DNA from: Roseovarius tolerans
GTDB lineage: Bacteria; Pseudomonadota; Alphaproteobacteria; Rhodobacterales; Rhodobacteraceae
Length of the DNA: 64,000 bases
Reading direction: 5' to 3'
Assembly (NCBI RefSeq): GCF_900109855.1
Contig: NZ_FOBO01000009.1
Span: forward strand, 62,001 to 126,000
A program made the position numbers and the translations under genes. A model generated the notes under the pieces. That model had not been told where the DNA came from and made no database searches. It saw only the letters and a list, made by a program, of their open reading frames with translations. This document shows, piece after piece, positions 53,767 through 63,780 of this stretch (positions are counted from its first letter, which is position 1; the number at the start of each line of letters is the position of its first letter).

Positions 53767-56700
53767 TGCAGGCGCTCCTCATCGGCAACGAGTCCCTCGC
53801 CCTGCAATGCGGCGAGGCGTGGCTGGCGCGCGGGCATGGCATCGCGGCAGTGGTGACACGCCATGCCGATGTTGTCGCATGGGCTGGCGAAAAGGGGCTG
53901 CGGATCGAGGCCCCCGGCGCAGGGTTGGCCGAACGCCTCGGCAATCTGAGCTGTGGCTGGCTGCTTTCCATCGCCAATCTCGATCTTCTGCCGCAAACGG
54001 TGCTTGCGCACGCCACGCGCGGCGCCGTGAATTTCCATGACGGCCCGCTGCCGCGCCATGCCGGGCTGAACGCACCGGTCTGGGCCATTCTGGAGGGTGA
54101 CGCGCAGCATGGCATTACCTGGCACCTGATCGAAGGCGGCATCGATGAGGGCCGCATCGTGGTGCAACGCCTCTTTGACATTGCACCGGATGAAACCGCC
54201 TTTACCCTCAACGCCAAGTGCTATGCGGCGGCGCTCGACAGCTTTGACGAGGTGATCGGCGCGCTGGAACACGGCGTGCCGGGGCTGGTCGCACAGCAGA
54301 GCGTGCCGCGCAGCTATCACGCGCGCGACGACCGGCCCGGGAGCGCCTGGCTCGATGTCACCCGTCCCGCCGCCGATCTGGCGCGGGTGGTGCGCGCGCT
54401 TGATCATGGTGGCTATTTCAACCCGCTCTGCATGGCGCGCCTGCGCATCGGGGATCACATATTGCTGGTCGGGCAGGCCGCCCCCGTGCAAGGCCAAGGC
54501 ATACCGGGCACAGTGCTGGAGAATGACGGCACCCGGCTGACCGTCGCCACCGACGATGGTGCGCTGCGCCTGAGCAGGATCACCGGCTCCGATGGTGCCA
54601 CGGTCGATCTTGCCGCCTGCGCACCGGTGGGTCACTTGGTTACGCCCGCCTCTGATGAGGACCGGCAGGCGCTCGCCGATCTCGCCACGCAAGACGGCTA
54701 TTGGCGCAGGGTCATGACGGCAATGCGTCCGATCACCCTGCCCGTTGTCTCGGGCAAGAGTGCAGCGACAGAGCGCCGTGCCCTTGACCTTGCGCCCGAG
54801 ACGGCCCTTGCCGCCATCGCCACATGGGCTGCGCGGATTGGCGGCGATGAGGGCGCACATCTGGCCTATGCAGGCCCTGTGCAGGCCGACGCCCCGGATC
54901 TCGCCTGCCCCTGGGTGCCCGTTGATGCGAGCCGCCTGGCCGAGGACATGGCCGAGGCCGACGCACGCGGCCCCTTCGCGCTCGATCTCTTCGCGCGCGA
55001 ACCCGCACTCGACGCCGCACATCGCCCGCATCTGGGGCTGCGCCTTGCGGGCAAGGACCTGATCCCCGGCACTGCCCTCACCGTAGATCTGACCGATACC
55101 CCGGCGCTGCTCTTTGACTCCGCCCGCGTATCGCCCGCGATGGCCGATCTGCTGGCCAAGCGATTGGAGGCGCTCGGGCGCGGCGAGAGTGCCGCGATGC
55201 CCGAGGCCGAGCGACGGTTGGTGGTCGAAGCGTGGAACCGCAGCGATACCGCCTATGACGCCCGCCCCATCCACCGGCTGATCGAGGCGCAAGCGCACAA
55301 GAGCCCCGAGTCGCGCGCGCTTGTCTTCGAGTCCGAGACCCTGAGCCATGCCGCGCTGGAAACCCGCGCCAATTGCCTCGCCCATGTTCTGCGTCAGATG
55401 GGCGTCGGCCCCGGCGTTCTGGTCGGGCTTTGCCTGCCGCGTTCCGCCGATATGGTCGTGGCCGCACTCGCCATCTGGAAGGCGGGTGGGGCCTACGTGC
55501 CGATGGACCCGGCCTATCCCGCCGACCGGCTGGCGCATTACCTGAGCGACAGCGGCGCGCGGGTGGTGGTGACCCGCTCGGATGTGGCCGAGGCCCTGCC
55601 GCAAGGTGACGCGCGACGGCTGTTGCTCGATACTGACCCCCGACTTGCCACCGCGCCCGACACGGGCCTCGACGGCGGCGCGGGGCCCAACGATCTGGCC
55701 TATGTGATCTATACCTCCGGCTCCACCGGGCGGCCCAAGGGCGTGATGGTCACGCATCGCAACGTCGCCAATTTCTTCGCGGGAATGGACGACCGCATAC
55801 TCACCGAACCCGATGCCGTCTGGCTTGCCGTGACCAGCCTCAATTTCGACATTTCGGTGCTGGAGCTGTTCTACAGCCTCGCGCGCGGCTACACCCTCGT
55901 GCTCAGCGGCGACGAGGCCCGCGCGCTGGTCTCCTCGGGGCAGATCGCCACCTCAGAGCGCGGCATGGAGTTCAGCCTCTACTATTGGGGCAATGATGAC
56001 GGCACCGGGCGCGACAAGTACAAATCCCTGCTCGAAGGCGCGCAATTCGCCGACACCCATGGCTTCTGCGCGGTCTGGACACCCGAGCGGCATTTTCACG
56101 CCTTTGGCGGGCCCTATCCCAACCCCTCGGTCACCGGGGCCGCCGTGGCCGCCGTCACGCAAAACCTCGCCGTGCGCGCCGGTAGCTGCGTGGCCCCGCT
56201 CCATCACACCGCCCGCATCGCCGAGGAATGGGCGGTGATCGACAACCTGACCAATGGCCGCGCGGGCATGGCCATCGCGTCAGGCTGGCAGCCCGACGAT
56301 TTCATCCTGCGCCCGGAAAACGCACCGCCCAACAACAAGCCCGCGATGTTCGACGCGATCCGCGATCTGCGCAAGCTGTGGCGCGGCGAGGCCGTCGGCT
56401 TCCCCCGCGCCGATGGCACGCTGCACGAGGTGGTCACGCAGCCGCGCCCGGTGTCATCCGACCTGCCGGTCTGGGTCACGACCGCCGGCAACCCCGAAAC
56501 ATGGCGCGAGGCAGGCGCACATGGCGCCAATGTGCTGACCCACCTGCTCGGCCAATCGGTGCAAGAGGTGGGCGACAAGATCGCGCTCTACCATGCCGCG
56601 CTGCGCGAGGCGGGCCATGATCCGGCCGATTTCACCGTGACGCTGATGCTGCACACCTACGTGGCCGAAACCCGCGAGGAGGCCGCCCGCGTCGCGCGCG

Positions 56701-58262
56701 AGCCGATGAAGGATTACCTGCGCTCCGCCGCCGGGCTCATCAAGCAATACGCCTGGGCCTTCCCGGCCTTCAAGAAACCCAAAGGCGTGGATAACGCGTT
56801 CCAGCTCGATCTCGGATCATTGGACGAAGAGGAACTCGAAGGCATCCTCGATTTCGCCTTCGAGCGGTATTTCAACGACTCAGGGCTGTTTGGCACCATC
56901 GAGGATTGCGTCGCGCGAGTGGAGGAATTGAAACGCATCGGCGTGGATGAGGTCGCCTGCCTGATCGACTATGGCATCCCGGTGCGGCAAGTGCTAGACG
57001 GCTTGCGGCCCCTCGCCCGCGTGCTGGAACGCTCGAACCGGGTGGGCGGTATCCCCGAGGATGACTTCTCCATCGCCGCGCAGATCCTGCGCCACAAGGT
57101 CACGCATCTGCAATGCACCCCCTCGATGGCGCGGATGATCGCGATGAATGACGAGGCGCGGCATGCGCTCGGGCGGATCAGGCACCTTATGCTCGGCGGT
57201 GAGGCGCTGCCCGGCAGTCTGGTGCAGGAGTTGCGCGGTCTCACGCAAGCGCAGATCACCAACATGTACGGGCCCACCGAGACAACCATCTGGTCCACCA
57301 CCGGCCCCGCCGAGGACGCGCCCGGCGTCTGCCCCATCGGCACGCCGATTTCAAATACGCAGACGTATGTTTTGGATAGCGACATGCAGCCCGTGCCGAT
57401 TGGACAGCCCGGCGAATTGTGGATCGGCGGCGATGGCGTCACGCGCGGCTATCTGGGCCGCGAGGATCTAACCGCCGACCGCTTCCGCCCCGACCCGTTC
57501 CGTGACGGGGGCCGCATCTACGGCACCGGAGACCTCGTGCGCTGGCGCGCCGATGGGCGGCTCGATTTCATCGGGCGGGCCGATACACAGGTCAAGCTGC
57601 GCGGCTACCGGATCGAGTTGGGCGAGATCGAAGCGGCATTGGAGACTTGCGACGGCGTCGAGCAGGCCGTCGTGCTCCTGCGCGAGGACACGCCCGATGA
57701 TCCGCGTCTCGTGGCCTATCTACGCGGCACCGCCTCTGACACCGCAATCAAGGCGCATCTGGCGCAGCACCTGCCCGCCCACATGATCCCTGCCCATGTC
57801 GTCACGCTCGACACCTTCCCGCTGACGCCCAACCGCAAGGTGGATCGCAAGGCGCTCCCTGCGCCTGCGCGCATCAGCGCACCGCGCCCGGCCAAGGCCA
57901 CCGCCCCCGTGGCCCCCGCCAACAGCCTCGAGCGCGAGATCGCGGCGATCTGGGCGCGCATTCTCGGCGTGGCGGAGATCGGCGCGCAGGACAGTTTCTT
58001 CGACCTTGGCGGGCATTCCCTGCTGGCGGTGCAGGCGCATCGCGAGATCCGGTCAGAACTGGGCGTCGAGCGCCTCGGCATCACCGACATCTTCCGCTGC
58101 CCGAAACTGGCCACTCTCGCCGCGCGGGTGGCGGAATTGCGCGGTGACGTGCCCAAACCGGCCAATGATCCCGAACCGGCCCCGGCGACAGGCAACCGTG
58201 CCACCGCCCGGGCCGAGGCGATGGCCAAGCGCCGCGCGATGCGCGCCGCGCGCCGGGGATGA
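53763..58262 (+). CDS. NRPS-like protein: formyltransferase - degenerate C half - A domain split by luciferase-like monooxygenase - PCP
   Basis: 1499 aa. Residues 1-290 are a formyltransferase: NFHDGPLP with Asn90 and His92, then GGIDEGR with Asp128, plus an FMT C-terminal-like lobe. Residues about 330-505 look like the second half of a condensation domain ending in MPEAERRLVVEAWNRSD; no HHxxxDG is present. A domain: A1 ~527, A2 KAGGAYVPMDPAYP, A3 YTSGSTGRPKG ~650, A4 FDIS ~695. A luciferase-like flavin monooxygenase (MupA/Atu3671 type; MEFSLYYWGNDD to about 1085) follows. Then A5 NMYGPTETT ~1167, A6 GELWIGGDGVTRGYL, A7 YGTGDL, A8 GRADTQVKLRGYRIELGEIE, A9 LPAHMIP, A10 NRKVDRKAL. PCP: FDLGGHSL with Ser1419. 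The code across the split reads DILQLGMIW plus Lys, which I recall as glycine. It has no TE. Confidence 0.88.
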   Translation: MMQALLIGNESLALQCGEAWLARGHGIAAVVTRHADVVAWAGEKGLRIEAPGAGLAERLGNLSCGWLLSIANLDLLPQTVLAHATRGAVNFHDGPLPRHAGLNAPVWAILEGDAQHGITWHLIEGGIDEGRIVVQRLFDIAPDETAFTLNAKCYAAALDSFDEVIGALEHGVPGLVAQQSVPRSYHARDDRPGSAWLDVTRPAADLARVVRALDHGGYFNPLCMARLRIGDHILLVGQAAPVQGQGIPGTVLENDGTRLTVATDDGALRLSRITGSDGATVDLAACAPVGHLVTPASDEDRQALADLATQDGYWRRVMTAMRPITLPVVSGKSAATERRALDLAPETALAAIATWAARIGGDEGAHLAYAGPVQADAPDLACPWVPVDASRLAEDMAEADARGPFALDLFAREPALDAAHRPHLGLRLAGKDLIPGTALTVDLTDTPALLFDSARVSPAMADLLAKRLEALGRGESAAMPEAERRLVVEAWNRSDTAYDARPIHRLIEAQAHKSPESRALVFESETLSHAALETRANCLAHVLRQMGVGPGVLVGLCLPRSADMVVAALAIWKAGGAYVPMDPAYPADRLAHYLSDSGARVVVTRSDVAEALPQGDARRLLLDTDPRLATAPDTGLDGGAGPNDLAYVIYTSGSTGRPKGVMVTHRNVANFFAGMDDRILTEPDAVWLAVTSLNFDISVLELFYSLARGYTLVLSGDEARALVSSGQIATSERGMEFSLYYWGNDDGTGRDKYKSLLEGAQFADTHGFCAVWTPERHFHAFGGPYPNPSVTGAAVAAVTQNLAVRAGSCVAPLHHTARIAEEWAVIDNLTNGRAGMAIASGWQPDDFILRPENAPPNNKPAMFDAIRDLRKLWRGEAVGFPRADGTLHEVVTQPRPVSSDLPVWVTTAGNPETWREAGAHGANVLTHLLGQSVQEVGDKIALYHAALREAGHDPADFTVTLMLHTYVAETREEAARVAREPMKDYLRSAAGLIKQYAWAFPAFKKPKGVDNAFQLDLGSLDEEELEGILDFAFERYFNDSGLFGTIEDCVARVEELKRIGVDEVACLIDYGIPVRQVLDGLRPLARVLERSNRVGGIPEDDFSIAAQILRHKVTHLQCTPSMARMIAMNDEARHALGRIRHLMLGGEALPGSLVQELRGLTQAQITNMYGPTETTIWSTTGPAEDAPGVCPIGTPISNTQTYVLDSDMQPVPIGQPGELWIGGDGVTRGYLGREDLTADRFRPDPFRDGGRIYGTGDLVRWRADGRLDFIGRADTQVKLRGYRIELGEIEAALETCDGVEQAVVLLREDTPDDPRLVAYLRGTASDTAIKAHLAQHLPAHMIPAHVVTLDTFPLTPNRKVDRKALPAPARISAPRPAKATAPVAPANSLEREIAAIWARILGVAEIGAQDSFFDLGGHSLLAVQAHREIRSELGVERLGITDIFRCPKLATLAARVAELRGDVPKPANDPEPAPATGNRATARAEAMAKRRAMRAARRG

Positions 58263-58942
58263 CCGAGGCCCTCACCGCCACCCTGCGCGCGCTCCTGCCG
58301 CCTGGCGTGGCGCTTGGGCAGGCCGACCCGACCGCACCCGTGACGGGGCTGCTGCCTCAAGAGGCCGCGGCGATGGCACGCGCGGTCCCCGCACGCCAAA
58401 GGGAATTCGCCGCCGGACGCCGCGCCGCGCGCGCGGCGATGATCACGCTTGGCTTGCCTTCCGCCCTGGTCCCGCAGGGTGGCGATCGCGCTCCCGTCTG
58501 GCCCGACGGCCTGACCGGCACGATCAGCCATGGCGCGGGCACCTGCCTCGCTCTGGTTGCGCGCGTCGGTGATTTTGCCGGGCTTGGGCTCGATCTAGAA
58601 CCCGCCACGGCCTTGCCCGACGATCTGAGGGATACGGTCTGCACCACGCAGGACCGCGCGCGACATACCTCGGCGCTTGCTGGTCGTCTGATATTCTGTG
58701 CCAAGGAAGCCACCTACAAGGCGCAATATGTCCTGAGCCGACAGCTGCTGGAGTTCCACGATCTGGCGGTCACGCTCAGCCCTGATGTCAGCCGCTTTAC
58801 CGCCACGCTTTTGCGCCCCTGCCCGCCATTTGCCGAGGGCACGACATTCTCCGGGCATCTCGCGATCGCGGACGGGATTATTGCCGCGCTCATCACCCTG
58901 CCCCACGAGAGCAACACAGTGTTTCCGGATCGCGGGCAATAA
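58259..58942 (+). CDS. 4'-phosphopantetheinyl transferase (EntD/Sfp-type)
   Basis: 227 aa. It transfers phosphopantetheine from CoA to carrier proteins, here presumably the PKS ACP Ser1789 and NRPS-like PCP Ser1419. Motifs: GRRAARAAM, FAGLGLDLEPA (P1-like, Asp for Mg) and FCAKEATYKAQY (the W/F-xxKEA block). The start overlaps the NRPS-like stop by 4 bp, so this activator is made with the assembly line. It is followed by 184 bp before the wzz-like gene. Confidence 0.9.
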   Translation: MTEALTATLRALLPPGVALGQADPTAPVTGLLPQEAAAMARAVPARQREFAAGRRAARAAMITLGLPSALVPQGGDRAPVWPDGLTGTISHGAGTCLALVARVGDFAGLGLDLEPATALPDDLRDTVCTTQDRARHTSALAGRLIFCAKEATYKAQYVLSRQLLEFHDLAVTLSPDVSRFTATLLRPCPPFAEGTTFSGHLAIADGIIAALITLPHESNTVFPDRGQ

Positions 58943-59126
58943 ACTATGGCGCAAATGTGGCCGGATCGTTAAATTGGGGCGAAATCAAGACGCAATTCTG
59001 TCAGGACCGTTTGGGGGCATTCGGTCGGCGGGGCGCGCGGGGTTACCCGCCTGACCTGTCGGCGTGATTTGGTCACCGGGCGGTTGGGTCGTCGATGCAC
59101 TGCGATACGACGCTGATAGGTAGACC

Positions 59127-60425
59127 ATGAGTTCGATCAAATCCTTGCCCGACGTGATGCGGATGCTGCGGCGCAGGCTGTGGCTTATCATGCTTGTCGC
59201 GCTGATCGGATCGGTCGTGTCGATCATGGTCGCGCTCAACCAGCCCAAGGTCTATCAGGCGACGGCGGTCATCCAGATCGAGACCCCGCAGGTCGAGCGC
59301 GACAGCCGTGGGCAGATCATCGGCAGCGATGCGCGCCACCGGCTGCAACTCATCGAACAGCGGCTGATGGCGCGCGATCACCTGATCAAGATGATCGACA
59401 AGCACGGGCTCTTTGCCGATGCCCACGACATGCCGCTGTCGCAGAAGATCTATCAACTTCGGATTTCGGCCCGGATCGAACAGATCACCGTCGGCATGCC
59501 CGGCGCGGGGCCCGCGACCACGCCCTCGGGGCTGAGCGTCACGGTCAGCCTTGGCGACCCGGACAAGGCCGCCGAGGTCGCCAATGATTTCGTCGATGCG
59601 GTGATCAGTCAGAACCGTCAGCGCCGCATGGAGTCGGTGCGGGAAACTCTCGATTTTTACAGCGATGAAGAGGCCCGCGTAGATGCGCGCATCGTGGCGC
59701 TCGAGGAACAGATCGCCGACTTCAAGCGCGCCAATGCCGACGCCTTGCCGACCAGTATCGGGTCGATGCGCGATCAGCTTGGGACCTTGCAGGAAACGCT
59801 GCTGGAGATCGATCAGCAGATCATCGCGCTAGAGACCGAAAGTTCGCGTCAGCGCGAAGAGGTGTTCGCCCGCCAGGTCGGGCAATTGAACGATCAGCGC
59901 GCGCTGGTATCCAGCCGCATCGCTGCCATCGAGGCCGCACTTGCCGCCGCACCACGGGTGGAGCGTGAACTCGGCGCGCTCAATCGCGATCTGGCCCAGC
60001 TTCAGGAACAGCTGACCGCGATCACCCGCAACCGGGTCGAGGCGGAAATGGCCAGCGTGCTTGAATCCCGGCAACAGCAGGAGCGGTTCGAAATCCTCGA
60101 AACCGCGATCCCGCCGCAGTATCCGGTCTCTACCAGCCGCAAGAAGCTGGCGCTCGCGGGCGGGCTGGCCAGCCTCGCACTCGGGCTGGCCCTCGCGCTT
60201 GTGCTGGAAATCCTCAACCCGGTGCTGCGCACCCCGTCGCAGCTCGAGGACGAGTTGGGCATCACCCCCGTGATCTCGATTCCGGTGGTGCGTCTGCGCG
60301 GCGAGCGGCGGGCGCGCCTGTTCAAGCGCCTTGGCACGTTGGCCCTCGCACTGCTGGTTTTGCCGATCCTGTTCCGGTTGATCGAGGAAAGGCTCTTGCC
60401 GTTGCGCGCACTTGGCGGCAACTGA
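59127..60425 (+). CDS. Wzz/GumC-type chain-length determinant protein
   Basis: 432 aa. TM1 near residues 15-37 and TM2 near 347-370, with a coiled-coil-rich periplasmic part between them (RMESVRETLDFYSDEEARVDARIV and repeats). The Wzz motif PxxPxxPxxxxxx is represented by PPQYPVSTSRKKLALAGG before TM2. A third hydrophobic segment lies at 410-425 (LGTLALALLVLPILF). It controls glycan chain length together with a kinase. The convergent BY-kinase gene ends 7 bp away on the other strand; the usual order is head-to-tail. Confidence 0.87.
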   Translation: MSSIKSLPDVMRMLRRRLWLIMLVALIGSVVSIMVALNQPKVYQATAVIQIETPQVERDSRGQIIGSDARHRLQLIEQRLMARDHLIKMIDKHGLFADAHDMPLSQKIYQLRISARIEQITVGMPGAGPATTPSGLSVTVSLGDPDKAAEVANDFVDAVISQNRQRRMESVRETLDFYSDEEARVDARIVALEEQIADFKRANADALPTSIGSMRDQLGTLQETLLEIDQQIIALETESSRQREEVFARQVGQLNDQRALVSSRIAAIEAALAAAPRVERELGALNRDLAQLQEQLTAITRNRVEAEMASVLESRQQQERFEILETAIPPQYPVSTSRKKLALAGGLASLALGLALALVLEILNPVLRTPSQLEDELGITPVISIPVVRLRGERRARLFKRLGTLALALLVLPILFRLIEERLLPLRALGGN

Positions 60426-60431
60426 GCCGGG

Positions 60432-61493
<1,062 letters not shown>

Positions 61494-61655
61494 TGGCACG
61501 GCTCCACCCCCCGCCACGCGCCGGGGCGCGTGCCATGCGTCATGAAGAGGCGAGCCGATGCTGCCATATCCGGGAACTCCTGCCTGTTGCGCCCGGTATG
61601 CCGGGCAAATCCGGCAACAATGCGACGGAAAATCACTGATTATATGCCCCGCGCC

Positions 61656-63770
61656 TCAGAACCCGATAAGGTTGGCCCGGTCCACCGCCGCCTGCAGAAA
61701 CGCCTCGCGATCCGCGACCGGGGTCCATCCCAGCAGGGCCTTGGGCTTGGCATTTTCGAACCGCGCGTAATGCGCCCGTGATTTCCAGTCACGCAGCGAC
61801 GCGCGGATCACGCCGGGGCGGCGCAGCGCATGGGTCTTGAGCACGGATTTCACCGCATCCGCAGCCCAGAGCACCGTCAGGTTGCCCGAACTCACGCGCA
61901 GACGCGCCCCAAGCCGCATGTGGATTGCGTTGAAATAGCTGCGCGCCGAGGGCTGCACATCGCCCACGAGGTTGAACGACTGACCGAGCGCCGCCTCCTG
62001 TGTGGCCATCCGAATGAGCCCGTCCGAGACATCGCCGATCAGCACGAAGGGCAGCGGATTGTCGCCCTCGCCCCAGAGCCGCACCGCCCCCGCGCCGTGC
62101 CAGCGCCCGATCCCCCAATGCTGCAGCGGCCCGCCATGGCCCACAACGATGCCGGGCCGCGCGATGGTCAGCGGCAGGCCGTGTTCGCGCTGCATCTCCC
62201 ACAGCCGCCGCTCGCATTCCGCCTTGGAGCGGGCATAGAGATTGCGGTCGCTCATGTCCTCGGCGAAGGGCGTAGATTCGGTGATCATCTTCGCAGGGTT
62301 CGACATGTCATAAGACGCAATCGTGCCGGTATAGACAAAGCGTCCCACCCCCGCCGCCAGCGCCGCCCGCGCGATCCGGTCCGAGACGCCGATATCGTTT
62401 TCCAGACAGTCCTCCCACGAGGTGCCAAGCGCGCGGGCGAGGTTATACACGATGTCGATCCCCTCCATCGCGCGGGTCAGCCCCGCTTCGTCGCGCAGGC
62501 TGACGGCGCAGGTCTCGACAGTCTCAGGCAGATCGTCGAACGGGCCATGCCCCCCCCGCGACAGCACCCGCACGTCATGGCCCTGCGCCACCAGGGCCCG
62601 CGTCAGGTCGCGGCCCAGAAACCCGGTGCCGCCGATCACAAGCGCCGTCGGTTCAGGTTTGCGGCGCGGCTTGGGGTGGCGGACAGTCTCGCGCCCCTGA
62701 TCCGGCATCAGCGCAATCGTCGCGTCGATCGCCCGGCTGACACCCTCCACCGCCGCGCCGTCAAAGCGTGGATCGAGCGGGCGACCCTCGCGGATGGCCC
62801 CATAAAACGCGTCGAACAGCCCCATGAAGCCAAGCGCATAGGGCGATTTGCGGTTCAGCGATCCGATCTGTCGCGCAGCATTGCCAACGCCTTCGCGCAG
62901 ATGTGCCCAGGCCACGCCCATCTCTCGCAGGAACGGGTTGAGCACCAGATCAGCGGTGTTCTCACGGGTCACGGTCAGCACATCGGCGGCGTAGTCCAGC
63001 CGCGCCAGCGCCGACGAGCCGCGCAAGGTCAGCGAGCGGTCGTCGACGCTCTCGACCAGTTGCAGGTTGATCGCCAGATCGACCTCCCCCGCCTGCGCCG
63101 TGATCCGCCAGCTTTGCGGGCGCGTGCCCGCGCCGGGCAGGTGCACGGGCTTCGACAGATGCAGCCCCGTTACCGTTACCGTCACCGGACCGAACAGATC
63201 CTGCGCAAAGGCGAAAAGATGCGGGCCCAACTCGCGCAGCAGGTTTCCCGGCTCGCGCAGCATCCACAACCCGAAAGGTCCGGAGCGCAGCGGCCCCAGC
63301 GGAAAGGCCCAGGTTATCTCGGCGCTTGAAATCCGCCCCAATTCTCCCGCCGCGACCAGCGCCTTGAGGCGCTGATAGGCGGGCAGCCCTAGGAAATTAT
63401 GCCCGGCGGCAAGGTGACGCCCGGCGGCGCGCGCCGTCTCGGCCACGCTTGCTGCCTCATCCCCCGAGAGGGCCACCGGCTTTTCCACCAGCACATGCAA
63501 TCCGGTGGCAAGGCATTTGCGCGCCAGGGCCGCGTGGCTGTCGGGCGGCGTCAGGATATGCACCGCCTCGACCGTACCCGAGGCAATCAGATCGTCCAGA
63601 TCGGTGAAGGCTCGCGCCCCGTGCGCCGATGCCAGCCCTTCTGCCGCCGAGGCCGACAGATCACACACCGCCGCCAGCCGCACCCCCGGTGTCAGCTTAA
63701 GTGCCGCCGCATGCCAACCCGCGATATAGCCCGCGCCGACAAGCCCCACATTGATCACCTTATCCGTCAT
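61656..63770 (-). CDS. Fused Gfo/Idh/MocA oxidoreductase - SDR epimerase
   Basis: 704 aa, two NAD-dependent enzymes in one chain. The N-terminal half (1 to about 365) has GLVGAGYIAGWHAAAL and GLHVLVEKPVALSG (the EKP motif), typical of Gfo/Idh/MocA sugar dehydrogenases. A short basic linker (HPKPRRKPEP) leads to the SDR-extended half: ALVIGGTGFLGRDL (Rossmann), SDRNLYARSKAEC with the YxxxK pair, and Thr/Ser near TGTIASYD. It probably oxidises and epimerises or reduces a nucleotide sugar for the glycan. The frame is continuous with no stop in the linker. It is the likely partner of the partial membrane protein that precedes it on the minus strand. Confidence 0.88.
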   Translation of the reverse strand: MTDKVINVGLVGAGYIAGWHAAALKLTPGVRLAAVCDLSASAAEGLASAHGARAFTDLDDLIASGTVEAVHILTPPDSHAALARKCLATGLHVLVEKPVALSGDEAASVAETARAAGRHLAAGHNFLGLPAYQRLKALVAAGELGRISSAEITWAFPLGPLRSGPFGLWMLREPGNLLRELGPHLFAFAQDLFGPVTVTVTGLHLSKPVHLPGAGTRPQSWRITAQAGEVDLAINLQLVESVDDRSLTLRGSSALARLDYAADVLTVTRENTADLVLNPFLREMGVAWAHLREGVGNAARQIGSLNRKSPYALGFMGLFDAFYGAIREGRPLDPRFDGAAVEGVSRAIDATIALMPDQGRETVRHPKPRRKPEPTALVIGGTGFLGRDLTRALVAQGHDVRVLSRGGHGPFDDLPETVETCAVSLRDEAGLTRAMEGIDIVYNLARALGTSWEDCLENDIGVSDRIARAALAAGVGRFVYTGTIASYDMSNPAKMITESTPFAEDMSDRNLYARSKAECERRLWEMQREHGLPLTIARPGIVVGHGGPLQHWGIGRWHGAGAVRLWGEGDNPLPFVLIGDVSDGLIRMATQEAALGQSFNLVGDVQPSARSYFNAIHMRLGARLRVSSGNLTVLWAADAVKSVLKTHALRRPGVIRASLRDWKSRAHYARFENAKPKALLGWTPVADREAFLQAAVDRANLIGF

Positions 63771-63780
63771 CAGAAACCGC

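Noticed and set aside
53595-55757. Long minus-strand frame opposite the NRPS formyltransferase and A domain
   Set aside because: Antisense shadow; the plus strand has the formyltransferase triad and A motifs.
61639-61644. TATAAT on the minus strand as a kinase promoter
   Set aside because: No usable -35 at 16-18 bp, and it lies at the 3' end of the fusion gene; could be chance.
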